In this document: piece after piece, positions 44,758 to 53,512 of the stretch
How positions within the stretch are numbered: position 1 is the stretch's first letter
How the letters are laid out: each line of letters opens with the position of its first letter
NCBI RefSeq assembly: GCF_046557615.1
Contig: NZ_JBKIII010000002.1
Coordinates: forward strand, 1-64,000
Direction of reading: 5' to 3'
DNA from: Haloferax sp046557615
GTDB lineage: Archaea > Halobacteriota > Halobacteria > Halobacteriales > Haloferacaceae
Length of the DNA: 64,000 nt
Notes under the pieces: model-generated
Databases searched by the model: none
Seen by the model: the letters and a program-made list of their open reading frames with translations, nothing else
What the model was told of the DNA's origin: nothing
Translations under genes and position numbers: made by a program

Positions 44758-46908
44758 ATGCAAGGGTCCAACCAAGACTGGTGGCCGAATCAGTTGAAAT
44801 TGAATATCCTCGACCAGAACGCTCGTGATGTCGATCCGATGGGCGAGGAATTCGACTACGCCGAAGAGTTCGAGAGTCTCGACCTCGACGCCGTGAAGGC
44901 AGATATCGAGGAGGTCATGACGTCGTCGCAGGACTGGTGGCCAGCCGACTATGGTCACTATGGTCCACTCTTTATTCGGATGGCGTGGCACAGCGCCGGG
45001 ACGTACCGCACCAGTGACGGTCGCGGTGGCGCGGCTGGCGGCATGCAGCGCTTTGCACCGCTCAACAGTTGGCCCGACAACGCGAACCTCGACAAGGCAC
45101 GCCGACTGCTTTGGCCCGTCAAGCAGAAGTACGGCAAGAAACTCTCGTGGGCCGACCTGATGATTCTGACCGGAAACGTCGCGCTCGAATCGATGGGCTT
45201 CGACACGTTCGGCTTCGCTGGTGGCCGCGAAGACGCCTTCGAACCCGACGAGTCCGTCTACTGGGGTCCGGAGAACGAGATGGAAGCCTCCGACCGCTTC
45301 GACGAAGACGGCGAACTCGAAAACCCGCTCGGTGCCTCCGTCATGGGTCTCATCTACGTGAATCCAGAAGGACCGGACGGTCAGCCTGACCCGCTCGCGT
45401 CGGCGAAGAACATCCGCCAGACGTTCGACCGCATGGCGATGAACGACGAAGAGACGCTCGCACTCATCGCCGGTGGACACACCTTCGGGAAAGTCCACGG
45501 TGCTGACTCCGGTGAGAACCTCGGCCCAGAACCTGAAGCGGCACCCATCGAACAGCAGGGCCTCGGCTGGGAGAACGAACACGGCTCCGGCATGGGTCCC
45601 GACACCATCACCAGTGGAATCGAAGGTCCGTGGACCTCTTCGCCGATTCAGTGGGACATGGGCTACCTCAGCAACCTGTTCGAGTACGAGTGGGAACCGC
45701 ACAAAGGCCCCGGTGGCGCGTGGCAGTGGAAGCCGAAGGGTGCAGACGCAGACGCCATCGACAAGGCACCTGACGCGCACGACTCGTCGAAAGAGCAGAC
45801 CCCGATGATGCTCACGACGGACATCGCGCTCATCCGCGACCCCGACTACCGCGAGATTGCAGAGCGGTTCCACGAGAACCCTGCAGAACTCAAAGACGCC
45901 TTCATGAAGGCGTGGTACAAACTGACCCACCGCGACATGGGCCCACCGTCCCGGTTCCTCGGTCCCGAGGTTCCAGACGAAGCGATGCTGTGGCAGGACC
46001 CACTTCCCGAAGCCGACTACGACCTCGTCGACGAGGACGACGTCGCCGAACTCAAAGACGAAATCCTCGCTTCGGACCTCTCTGTCTCCGACCTCGTCTC
46101 GACTGCGTGGGCGGCGGCATCGACGTACCGCGACAGCGACAAGCGCGGTGGCGTGAACGGCGCACGCATCCGCCTCGAACCGCAGGCGAACTGGGAAGTC
46201 AACGAGCCTGAGAAACTGGCAACAGTGCTGGAGACGCTCGAAGGCATCCAAGAAGACTTCAACAGCTCGCAGGACGACGGGACGAACGTCTCGCTCGCCG
46301 ACCTCATCGTTCTCGGTGGCTACGCAGCCGTCGAACAGGCCGCAGCAGACGCTGGCTACGACGTGGAGATTCCATTCGAACCTGGACGTGTCGATGCCAC
46401 CGAAGAACACACCGACGTGGAGTCGTTCGAGGCGCTCAAGCCCGATGCAGACGGCTTCCGTAACTACCTCGCAGACGACCTCGAAACCGAGATGTCGCCC
46501 GAGGAGATGCTGGTCGACAAGGCACACCTGCTCGACCTGACGGCACCCGAGATGACGGTACTCGTCGGCGGGATGCGCGCACTCGACGCGAACTACCAGC
46601 AGTCGGACCTTGGTGTCTTCACCGACGAACCCGAGACGCTGAACAACGACTTCTTCGTGAACCTGCTCAGCATGGACACGGAGTGGAAACCGTCCGACGA
46701 ATCCGACAACGTACTCGAAGGCTACGACCGTGAGACGGGCGAACTCGACGCGAAGGCCACCCGCGTGGACCTCATCTTCGGTTCGCACTCTCGACTTCGC
46801 GCCCTCTCGGAAGTCTACGGAACCGACGACGCAGAGGAGAAGTTCGTCGAGGACTTCGTCGAGACGTGGCACAAAGTGATGACCCTCGACCGTTTCGACC
46901 TCGAATAA
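44758..46908 (+). CDS. katG: Catalase-peroxidase KatG
   Basis: 716 residues from the ATG at 44758 (a TTG one codon earlier is possible; an ATG at 44750 is out of frame and stops at once). The distal haem pocket is RMAWHSAGTYR (R74, W77, H78), the proximal region has IAGGHTFGKVHG, and LIYVNPEGP contains the Tyr of the Met-Tyr-Trp cofactor. Two peroxidase-like halves are present, the second beginning near 400. It removes hydrogen peroxide in the cytoplasm. Its composition is strongly acidic. It lies between the glycan operon and a small membrane protein gene. Confidence 0.97.
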   Translation: MQGSNQDWWPNQLKLNILDQNARDVDPMGEEFDYAEEFESLDLDAVKADIEEVMTSSQDWWPADYGHYGPLFIRMAWHSAGTYRTSDGRGGAAGGMQRFAPLNSWPDNANLDKARRLLWPVKQKYGKKLSWADLMILTGNVALESMGFDTFGFAGGREDAFEPDESVYWGPENEMEASDRFDEDGELENPLGASVMGLIYVNPEGPDGQPDPLASAKNIRQTFDRMAMNDEETLALIAGGHTFGKVHGADSGENLGPEPEAAPIEQQGLGWENEHGSGMGPDTITSGIEGPWTSSPIQWDMGYLSNLFEYEWEPHKGPGGAWQWKPKGADADAIDKAPDAHDSSKEQTPMMLTTDIALIRDPDYREIAERFHENPAELKDAFMKAWYKLTHRDMGPPSRFLGPEVPDEAMLWQDPLPEADYDLVDEDDVAELKDEILASDLSVSDLVSTAWAAASTYRDSDKRGGVNGARIRLEPQANWEVNEPEKLATVLETLEGIQEDFNSSQDDGTNVSLADLIVLGGYAAVEQAAADAGYDVEIPFEPGRVDATEEHTDVESFEALKPDADGFRNYLADDLETEMSPEEMLVDKAHLLDLTAPEMTVLVGGMRALDANYQQSDLGVFTDEPETLNNDFFVNLLSMDTEWKPSDESDNVLEGYDRETGELDAKATRVDLIFGSHSRLRALSEVYGTDDAEEKFVEDFVETWHKVMTLDRFDLE

Positions 46909-47081
46909 CCGCAGTGTCGCAACGCTGGGTTAGCTGTGGACGGCCGCTTTGCTCCCACCACAATCCCCACCCTTGCGTTGCAACTGAGTCGTGCGTTTCT
47001 TTTCTTGGCCGATAGCCAACCTTGGTCACGACACCTGTCTACGGCGGAACGTTCTTCACCGTCGCCACCGCCGACTCTGGT

Positions 47082-47276
47082 ATGTCTGAGCGTCTCCTCT
47101 CGGTCCTGTTCGCACTGGACGCGACACTCCTCGTCCTTCTCGTCGTCGCCTTCCAGTTCGCGCAACCGGGGACGGCCGCACACGCGATACTCCAGGTCTC
47201 ACTCGGCATTATTCTCTTGACGATGGTCGGTATCGTCGTCGCCGCCCGCCGCAGAGTCTCGATGTTCGACGTCTAA
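47082..47276 (+). CDS. Small two-helix membrane protein
   Basis: 64 residues beginning MSERLLSVLFALDA. Two hydrophobic segments (LDATLLVLLVVAFQFAQ and LQVSLGIILLTMVGIVVAA) are followed by a basic end (RRRVSMFDV). The ATG at 47082 is chosen because the upstream in-frame part is less hydrophobic and atypical. Function unknown. Confidence 0.7.
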   Translation: MSERLLSVLFALDATLLVLLVVAFQFAQPGTAAHAILQVSLGIILLTMVGIVVAARRRVSMFDV

Positions 47277-47370
47277 GGCTGTTCATCGCCGGTGCGAGCG
47301 CCCCGTCACGTTTGCCAAAAAATATCAGATAAATTATTTATTGGCTCCCTACATCAAAACTATCATCAAA

Positions 47371-47383
47371 AATACATACATAT
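47371..47383 (+). promoter_or_regulatory. Probable promoter of the beta-glucan operon
   Basis: The 47310-47400 stretch is A/T-rich. AATACATACATAT (47371-47383) lies 22-34 bp before the ATG at 47405. A second TATA-like element (AATTATTTATT) lies near 47331-47341. Which is used cannot be told from sequence. Confidence 0.4.
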
Positions 47384-47404
47384 CTTGCTGGTATTTGGGT
47401 GAGT

Positions 47405-49216
47405 ATGTCTACCGATACCAGGGAAGACGTGGCACGCGCAGAACGACGAACACGGCGGCGATTTATGCAGGCAGCCGGTGCGGTTGGGGCTGCAGCACTC
47501 GCAGGGTGTACCGGTGGTGGGGACAGTTCGTCTTCGAATACGCAGACCACGAGCGACGATTCTGAAGATGACACTTCGACCACAGGTGAGGGCGAATCGG
47601 TCGAGATGACCGACCAAACGTTCGTCACGGCGACCACGAACGTCCCGAAAGATATGCAGTTCAACCCGTACGGGCAGCAGTACCCGGACCGCGCGGCGCT
47701 CGCCATCTTCGAGAATTTGCTCTACGTTAACGAAGCGACGAGTACGTTCATGCCGGGCGTCCTCGAATCGTGGGACATCGGTGACGAGGTGGTGACGCTC
47801 TCGGTCCGGGACGGATTCCACTGGCACAGCGGCGAAGCAGTCACGGCCGAGGACGTGGCGTTCAAATTCAAACTCGAAATCCACAACGGGGCACCCATCG
47901 GAAACATCGTCGAAGCCGAAGACGTGACGGTGGTCGATGACTCGACTATCGAACTCGGACTGCAACGTGCCGTCGCAGACGAAGTGTTCCTCTACTCGCT
48001 GAAGCCCATCGCGCTCGATACGCCTCGGTCGGAGTTCCAAGAGTTCCTCGATGCCTACGAGAGCGACGGTGAAGCACCCGGACTCGCCGAGATGACGCTC
48101 GACGAACCGAACGGAACTGGCCCGTTCAAATTCGTCCACGCGCGAAATCAGGAACTCGTCGCCGACCGATTCGAGGACCACCCCGACGCCGAACATATCA
48201 ACTTCGCACGCTTCCGCTGGGACTACCTCGAGACGAATCAGAAACAGTGGCAGGCACTCCGAACTGACAACGTCGACGGCATCGACAACGTGTTCACGCC
48301 CGACAACATCGCGCAGTCCTACGGGGACCACGTCCGAGAGATTCCAATGCCAGCCAACTGGGGCATGGGAATCATGTTCAACCACGAACACGAACACTAC
48401 AGCCAACAGAAGGTCAAACAGGCTATCCAGTACGTCATCGACCGCGAGAAACTCGCTCAGTCAGCGGGTCGGAAGATGCACGTCCCCGTCGAGGTGCCGT
48501 GTGGTCTCCCCGGAAACTTCGACGGCAGTTACAAAGACTGGCTCGGCGACTCGCTCTCTGACTTCGATGCGTACGAACCGAACACCGAGAAAGCCGCCCA
48601 ACTCCTCCAAGAAGCAGGCTTCTCGAAGACCGATGGGACGTGGACCGACGAGAACGGCAAGCCGCTGGCGTTCCCGTACAAGATTCCCGCCGGGTGGAAC
48701 GACTGGACCGCAGGCGGCCAGTCCATCGTGCAGGACCTCAACGACTTCGGCATCGATGCCTCGCTCAACCCGAGTCAGTCGTACTGGGGGGACATCTACG
48801 GCAGTCAGGACTACGTCGTCGCCGGACTCGGCTGGCCGGACGGAAAGCTCTACCCGTACTTCTCGCTCAACAAACTCCTCAACGGAACCCGCTCGCGGAC
48901 GATTCTCAAGTTCCCGCGCGAAGTCGAAGTGACGCCGATTGGTGAACCCGACGGCGAGACGCGAACGGTCGAACTCGAACCCGAGTTAGAGGAACTGGCC
49001 GGACTCACGGGCGAGGAGGCCAAACAGAAGACCCAGGAGTTGGCGTGGATCATCAACCAGCATCTGCCGATGGCCCCGCTGATGGAGAAAATCGACCAGG
49101 CGTGGCTCACCACCGACGAGTGGAACACCGTCACGGAAGACGACGAAGATGCAATCGTCGATTGGCCACAGTACTACCTGCCGCGAGAGGGCAAACTGAC
49201 CGCCAAGTCGGAGTAA
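47405..49216 (+). CDS. ABC transporter substrate-binding lipoprotein (SBP_bac_5 family)
   Basis: 603 residues. Twin-Arg region (RRTRRRFMQAAG) and lipobox LAGC (C35) show a Tat-exported lipoprotein. The mature part has the family-5 pattern FENLLYVNEAT, VTLSVRDGFHWHSGEAVTAEDVAFKF and INQHLPMAPLM. The family binds oligopeptides but also oligosaccharides such as cello- and laminari-oligomers. Given the glucanase and beta-glucosidase in the same operon, uptake of beta-glucan oligosaccharides is the likely role. The ATG at 47405 is preferred to a GTG two codons earlier. Confidence 0.92.
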   Translation: MSTDTREDVARAERRTRRRFMQAAGAVGAAALAGCTGGGDSSSSNTQTTSDDSEDDTSTTGEGESVEMTDQTFVTATTNVPKDMQFNPYGQQYPDRAALAIFENLLYVNEATSTFMPGVLESWDIGDEVVTLSVRDGFHWHSGEAVTAEDVAFKFKLEIHNGAPIGNIVEAEDVTVVDDSTIELGLQRAVADEVFLYSLKPIALDTPRSEFQEFLDAYESDGEAPGLAEMTLDEPNGTGPFKFVHARNQELVADRFEDHPDAEHINFARFRWDYLETNQKQWQALRTDNVDGIDNVFTPDNIAQSYGDHVREIPMPANWGMGIMFNHEHEHYSQQKVKQAIQYVIDREKLAQSAGRKMHVPVEVPCGLPGNFDGSYKDWLGDSLSDFDAYEPNTEKAAQLLQEAGFSKTDGTWTDENGKPLAFPYKIPAGWNDWTAGGQSIVQDLNDFGIDASLNPSQSYWGDIYGSQDYVVAGLGWPDGKLYPYFSLNKLLNGTRSRTILKFPREVEVTPIGEPDGETRTVELEPELEELAGLTGEEAKQKTQELAWIINQHLPMAPLMEKIDQAWLTTDEWNTVTEDDEDAIVDWPQYYLPREGKLTAKSE

Positions 49217-49219
49217 GTG

Positions 49220-50242
49220 ATGTACGAGTACTTCGTCAAGCGAACCGGACAGGCACTGTTCACGGCCTTCGTCGTGGTGTCGCTCTCGTTCGCACTCGTT
49301 CGCCTCATGCCGGGCAATCCCGCCGACCAACTCCGCGGGCAACTCATCCGGAACAACCCTGACCTCTCACAACAGGAGATCAACCGCCGGGTTGCAAACT
49401 ACATCAATATCGACTTCTCGGCACCGCTCCACGAGCAGTACCTCTCGTACGTCTCGGGAATCCTTCAGGGTGACTTCGGCCGGTCGATTAGTCAGAACGC
49501 ACCCGTCTCTGAGATTCTCGGCCAGGCGCTCCCGTGGACGATTTTCGCGTTCTCTATCGCCATCTTGCTGATGTTCGGCGTCGGTATCGCCCTCGGCGCG
49601 CTCATGGCCTACTGGGAAGGCAGCCGATTCGACGTCAGTTTCACGGGCGTCGGCATCGTCCTCAACTCGACGCCAAACTACGTGACGGCGCTGTTGTTCC
49701 TCTACGTGTTCGGCTTCACTCTCGGGTGGTTCCCGACGAGCGGCCACATCTCTTCACAGGTGACACCGGTCGTCGACCCACTCCAACCGGTCGCCACGTA
49801 CGACTTCGTCGCGAATGCGACCTACCACGCGAGCCTCCTCATCGCATCCGTCGTCATCACCGGCTTCGGTGGCGTCGCCCTCGCGATGCGTGGCAACAGT
49901 ATCCAGGTACTCGGTGAGGACTACCTTCGAGTCGCCCGACTTCGTGGCCTCTCGGACTCCCGTATCGCACTCCGATACGTCGCCCGCAACGCGATTCTCC
50001 CGATGTACACGGGTCTCTTGCTCGCCTTCGGTGCTATCATCGGCGGGTCGGCGATTCTTGAACAGGTGTTCACCTACCCGGGACTCGGCTACTACATCGT
50101 CACGGCCGTCGACGCCCGCGACTACCCGCTGATGATGGGTGGCTTCATCCTCATCACGCTCGCCGTCGTCGTCGGTGCGTTCATCGCCGACCTGACCTAC
50201 GGCCTCGTGGACCCGCGTGTTTCCACTGGAGGTAACGCATGA
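49220..50242 (+). CDS. ABC transporter permease (DppB-like)
   Basis: 340 residues with six membrane helices. The start reads MYEYFVKRTGQALFTAFVVV, and the permease EAA loop has MRGNSIQVLGEDYLRVARLRGL. It forms half of the membrane channel for the binding protein encoded directly upstream (3-nt gap). An in-frame GTG one codon earlier is an alternative start. It overlaps the next permease gene by 4 nt. Confidence 0.93.
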   Translation: MYEYFVKRTGQALFTAFVVVSLSFALVRLMPGNPADQLRGQLIRNNPDLSQQEINRRVANYINIDFSAPLHEQYLSYVSGILQGDFGRSISQNAPVSEILGQALPWTIFAFSIAILLMFGVGIALGALMAYWEGSRFDVSFTGVGIVLNSTPNYVTALLFLYVFGFTLGWFPTSGHISSQVTPVVDPLQPVATYDFVANATYHASLLIASVVITGFGGVALAMRGNSIQVLGEDYLRVARLRGLSDSRIALRYVARNAILPMYTGLLLAFGAIIGGSAILEQVFTYPGLGYYIVTAVDARDYPLMMGGFILITLAVVVGAFIADLTYGLVDPRVSTGGNA

Positions 50243-51357
50243 GCCAAGAAAATCAGACGACGTCTGCCTCTGCAGGCGGCTTCGGAACCGTCGCAGAGTC
50301 GTCGCTGAGCCGAACTGAACGGTCTCAACGCGTTCTCGACCTCTGGGTCGTCGCCCCGATGCGAGTCGTCTGGGACGACATCCGCGCCCGTATCGGGACG
50401 GTTCTGGTCGTTGGATTCGTCTTGATGGGACTCCTCGGCCCCGCAGTCGTGGTCGAGCCACGGCTCGGCCAAGCACCGCTCCTCGTCGGCCCCTTCCAAG
50501 GTGGCATCGTCGGCGGCAGTTGGTACGAACTCGCGAGTACGTCGGTCTTTGGACTGTCTGTCCCCTGGGTGGCGTTCCACTGGCCGCTCGGAACCGACAA
50601 CGTCGGTCGTGGCATCCTCGAACAGGTCGTTCACGCGACACCCGGGATGCTGCTGATGATTGCGAGCGCTGGTGTGTTCGTCACCGTTCTCGGAACGAGC
50701 GTTGGCGCGCTCGCAGGGTACGCCGGGGGCCGCCTCGACCGGGCGCTCTCGACGGTCATCGATATCGTGTTGACGCTGCCGGGACTGCCGCTGTTGCTCA
50801 TCTTGGTCGCACTCCTCGAACCGAAGAACCCCATCGTCCTCGGTATCGTCCTCTCGTTACAAGGGTGGGCGGGAATGGCCCGCGCCATCCGCTCGCAGGT
50901 ACTGACGATTCGCTCGACGTCCTACGTCGAGGCGGCTCGCGCGATGGGCTTGTCCACGCCAGCTATCGTCGCGAAAGAAGTCGTCCCCAACATCATGCCC
51001 TTCGTGATGATTAACATGGTCAACGCCATGCGCGGGGTCATCTTCGCCTCCGTCGGCCTGTACTTCCTCGGATTGCTGCCTTACAGGTCCGTCGTCAATT
51101 GGGGCGTCATGCTCCAACTCGCCTACTCGAACGGCGGGTTGCTCACACTCGATGCTGCCCACTGGCTCATCACGCCGATGGTCACTATCATCCTGCTGTC
51201 GATGGGACTCATCCTGTTCGCACAGGGGATGGACCGCGTGTTCAACCCGCGAGTCCGTGCGCGACACTCGAAGACGACCGCCGATTCTGCCGATTCGCTG
51301 GACGACGAGTCCATCAAATCGGCGAGCAGATGGACGAACGCAGGGGGGGGCCAATGA
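50239..51357 (+). CDS. ABC transporter permease (DppC-like)
   Basis: 372 residues, six main membrane helices with a long cytoplasmic N-terminus (1-55). The second permease has LGTDNVGRGILEQVVHATPGM and the EAA loop TSYVEAARAMGLSTP, typical of DppC/OppC. It pairs with the upstream permease. Both ends overlap neighbours by 4 nt (ATGA). Confidence 0.93.
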   Translation: MSQENQTTSASAGGFGTVAESSLSRTERSQRVLDLWVVAPMRVVWDDIRARIGTVLVVGFVLMGLLGPAVVVEPRLGQAPLLVGPFQGGIVGGSWYELASTSVFGLSVPWVAFHWPLGTDNVGRGILEQVVHATPGMLLMIASAGVFVTVLGTSVGALAGYAGGRLDRALSTVIDIVLTLPGLPLLLILVALLEPKNPIVLGIVLSLQGWAGMARAIRSQVLTIRSTSYVEAARAMGLSTPAIVAKEVVPNIMPFVMINMVNAMRGVIFASVGLYFLGLLPYRSVVNWGVMLQLAYSNGGLLTLDAAHWLITPMVTIILLSMGLILFAQGMDRVFNPRVRARHSKTTADSADSLDDESIKSASRWTNAGGGQ

Positions 51358-52412
51358 GTCAAACGACCCCGACCCACGACGAGACGATAGACTCGAAACA
51401 GCGGGATATCGTCCTCGAGTGTCGGAACCTCTCGGTCTCGTTCGACATGGACCGCGGCACCTCGCGCGTCCTCCACGACGTGGACATCGACATCCGACGC
51501 GGCGAAATCATCGGTATCGTCGGCGAATCCGGTAGTGGCAAGTCGATGTTTGCCTCTGCACTCCTGAACGCCGTTGTCAACCCCGGAATCACAGAAGGCT
51601 CTGTCACCTACAACCCGCGCGACGGGTCGCCAATCGACGTCCTCGAACTCGACAAGGGACCACTTCGGAACCTTCGCTGGGAGGACATCTCCATGGTGTT
51701 CCAGGGGGCGATGAGTTCGTTCAACCCGACGATGGACTTCCGCGAACATTTCGTGGAGACCCTCGAAGCCCACGACTACCACGTGGGCGACGGCATGCGT
51801 CGGGCGAAAGAACTCCTCGCGGACCTCTATCTCGACCCCGAGCGCGTCCTCGACTCGTACCCGCACGAACTCTCCGGCGGGATGAAACAGCGGGCGCTCA
51901 TCGCGCTCTCGCTCGTACTCGAACCCGAGGTACTCGTCATGGACGAACCGACGGCGGCGCTGGACTTGCTCATGCAGCGGTCTATCATCAGCCTCCTGTC
52001 GGACCTCCGCGACAAGTACGACCTCACGATGGTCTTTATCACGCACGACCTGCCGCTCATCACGAAACTGGCAGACCGCATCGGCGTCCTCTACGCATTC
52101 GAATTCGCCGAGGTTGGTGAGACGACCGAGATGGTCAACGACCCGAAGCACCCCTACACCCGTGCCTTACTCAACGCGACACCAAACCTCGACGCACCGC
52201 TCTCCGAAATGCGCCCAATCGCTGGCTCGGCACCCGACCCCGTCGCCGTGCCGACTGGGTGTCCGTACCACGAACGGTGCCCGATGGCGACCCCAGAGTG
52301 TGCGGACGTGAAACCGCCGATGGAGGCGGTATCGAACTCGCACGAAGTGGCCTGTCACCATTGGTCCGACGTGGACGACGAAATCCCTCTCTCGACGGGG
52401 GTAGAGCGATGA
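51354..52412 (+). CDS. ABC transporter ATP-binding protein (DppD-like)
   Basis: 352 residues. Walker A GESGSGKS (about 59-66), ABC signature LSGGMKQRALIA, Walker B VLVMDEPTAALD and the switch His in FITHDLP are all intact. The C-terminal oligopeptide-type extension has a Cys cluster (GCPYHERCPMATPEC), as in family members with a possible iron-sulfur or metal site. It drives import together with the next gene product. The start overlaps the upstream stop (ATGA). Confidence 0.93.
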   Translation: MSQTTPTHDETIDSKQRDIVLECRNLSVSFDMDRGTSRVLHDVDIDIRRGEIIGIVGESGSGKSMFASALLNAVVNPGITEGSVTYNPRDGSPIDVLELDKGPLRNLRWEDISMVFQGAMSSFNPTMDFREHFVETLEAHDYHVGDGMRRAKELLADLYLDPERVLDSYPHELSGGMKQRALIALSLVLEPEVLVMDEPTAALDLLMQRSIISLLSDLRDKYDLTMVFITHDLPLITKLADRIGVLYAFEFAEVGETTEMVNDPKHPYTRALLNATPNLDAPLSEMRPIAGSAPDPVAVPTGCPYHERCPMATPECADVKPPMEAVSNSHEVACHHWSDVDDEIPLSTGVER

Positions 52413-53512
52413 GTTCCGACCAACCGGTCCTCTCGCTTTCGGACGTGAATGTACACTTTACCAAAGACGGCGGCGGGTTGAACCCCTTCGCCGACCGCCC
52501 GACGGTCCGCGCTGTCGACGGTGTTTCGCTCGATATCGGGAGCAACGACGTGGTCGCCATCGTCGGCGAATCGGGCAGCGGAAAGACGACGCTCGGAAAG
52601 ACCGCAGTCGGTCTGCAAAAACCGACCGGCGGGAGCATCTCGTTCCGCGGCCAAGACATCTGGGAAGCCAAGAAGTGGCGGTCGAACCCGTCGATTCCGT
52701 TCGACGAGATTCGTCGCTCGCTCCAGATAATTCACCAAGACCCCGGCGCGGCGTTGAACCCGAACCGGACGGTTCTCTCGTCGCTTGCTGCCCCGCTGAA
52801 GCGATGGAACCCTGACCTCGATTCGGAGGACCGCGAAGCACGCATCCTCCACTTCATCGAGCGCGTCGGGATGTCTCCCCCAGAAGACTACGCCCATCGC
52901 TACCCACACCAACTCTCTGGTGGGGAAAAACAGCGCGTCGCACTCGTCCGCGCCCTCTTGATGAATCCGGATGTCATCCTCGCCGACGAGGCCGTGAGTG
53001 CACTGGACGTGAGCCTGCGCGTCGAGATGATGGATCTGATGCTCGAACTGCAATCGCAGTTCGACACCTCCTTTCTCTTTATCAGCCACGACCTCTCGAA
53101 CGCCCGGTACATCGCCGAACACGCAGGCGGGCGTCTCGGCGTGATGTACCTCGGTGAGTTGGTCGAACTCGGCCCCGCTGACGAAGTTCTCCAGAACCCA
53201 CAGCACCCCTACACGAAGGTTCTGAAGTGGGCGACGCCAGAACTCGGCGTCGACGAGGGACCGAGTGGGCCACCCATCCGCGACATCGACATTCCCGACC
53301 CGGTGAACCCGCCCTCTGGTTGCCGATTCCACACGCGGTGCCCGCACGCGACCGAGCAGTGCCGAACTGCCACCCCTTTGGCAACCGCCGTCAGCGACGA
53401 CGGTCGCCATCAGGTCGCCTGCTATCGCTCGGCCGACGACGACGCCTACTGGAACAGTTCCCCGCTCGACGGTGCAACACTCGATTCCGATGAGATGACT
53501 CTCCATGACTAA
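52409..53512 (+). CDS. ABC transporter ATP-binding protein (DppF-like)
   Basis: 367 residues. Walker A GESGSGKT, signature LSGGEKQRVALV, Walker B VILADEAVSALD and switch FISHDLS are intact. The C-terminal extension has GCRFHTRCPHATEQC, as in its partner. It starts in a 4-nt overlap with the upstream gene and its end overlaps the glucanase start by 8 nt, so the transporter and the enzymes are one translational unit. Confidence 0.93.
   Translation: MSSDQPVLSLSDVNVHFTKDGGGLNPFADRPTVRAVDGVSLDIGSNDVVAIVGESGSGKTTLGKTAVGLQKPTGGSISFRGQDIWEAKKWRSNPSIPFDEIRRSLQIIHQDPGAALNPNRTVLSSLAAPLKRWNPDLDSEDREARILHFIERVGMSPPEDYAHRYPHQLSGGEKQRVALVRALLMNPDVILADEAVSALDVSLRVEMMDLMLELQSQFDTSFLFISHDLSNARYIAEHAGGRLGVMYLGELVELGPADEVLQNPQHPYTKVLKWATPELGVDEGPSGPPIRDIDIPDPVNPPSGCRFHTRCPHATEQCRTATPLATAVSDDGRHQVACYRSADDDAYWNSSPLDGATLDSDEMTLHD

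Noticed and set aside
44665..46872. 735-codon minus-strand open frame opposite katG
   Set aside because: KatG motifs on the plus strand are complete. The antisense frame is a by-product of high third-position GC.
47277..47404. Search for a TACT-N7/8-GAGTA TrmB site in the glucan operon promoter
   Set aside because: No match found, so no TrmB operator is annotated despite the neighbouring regulator.
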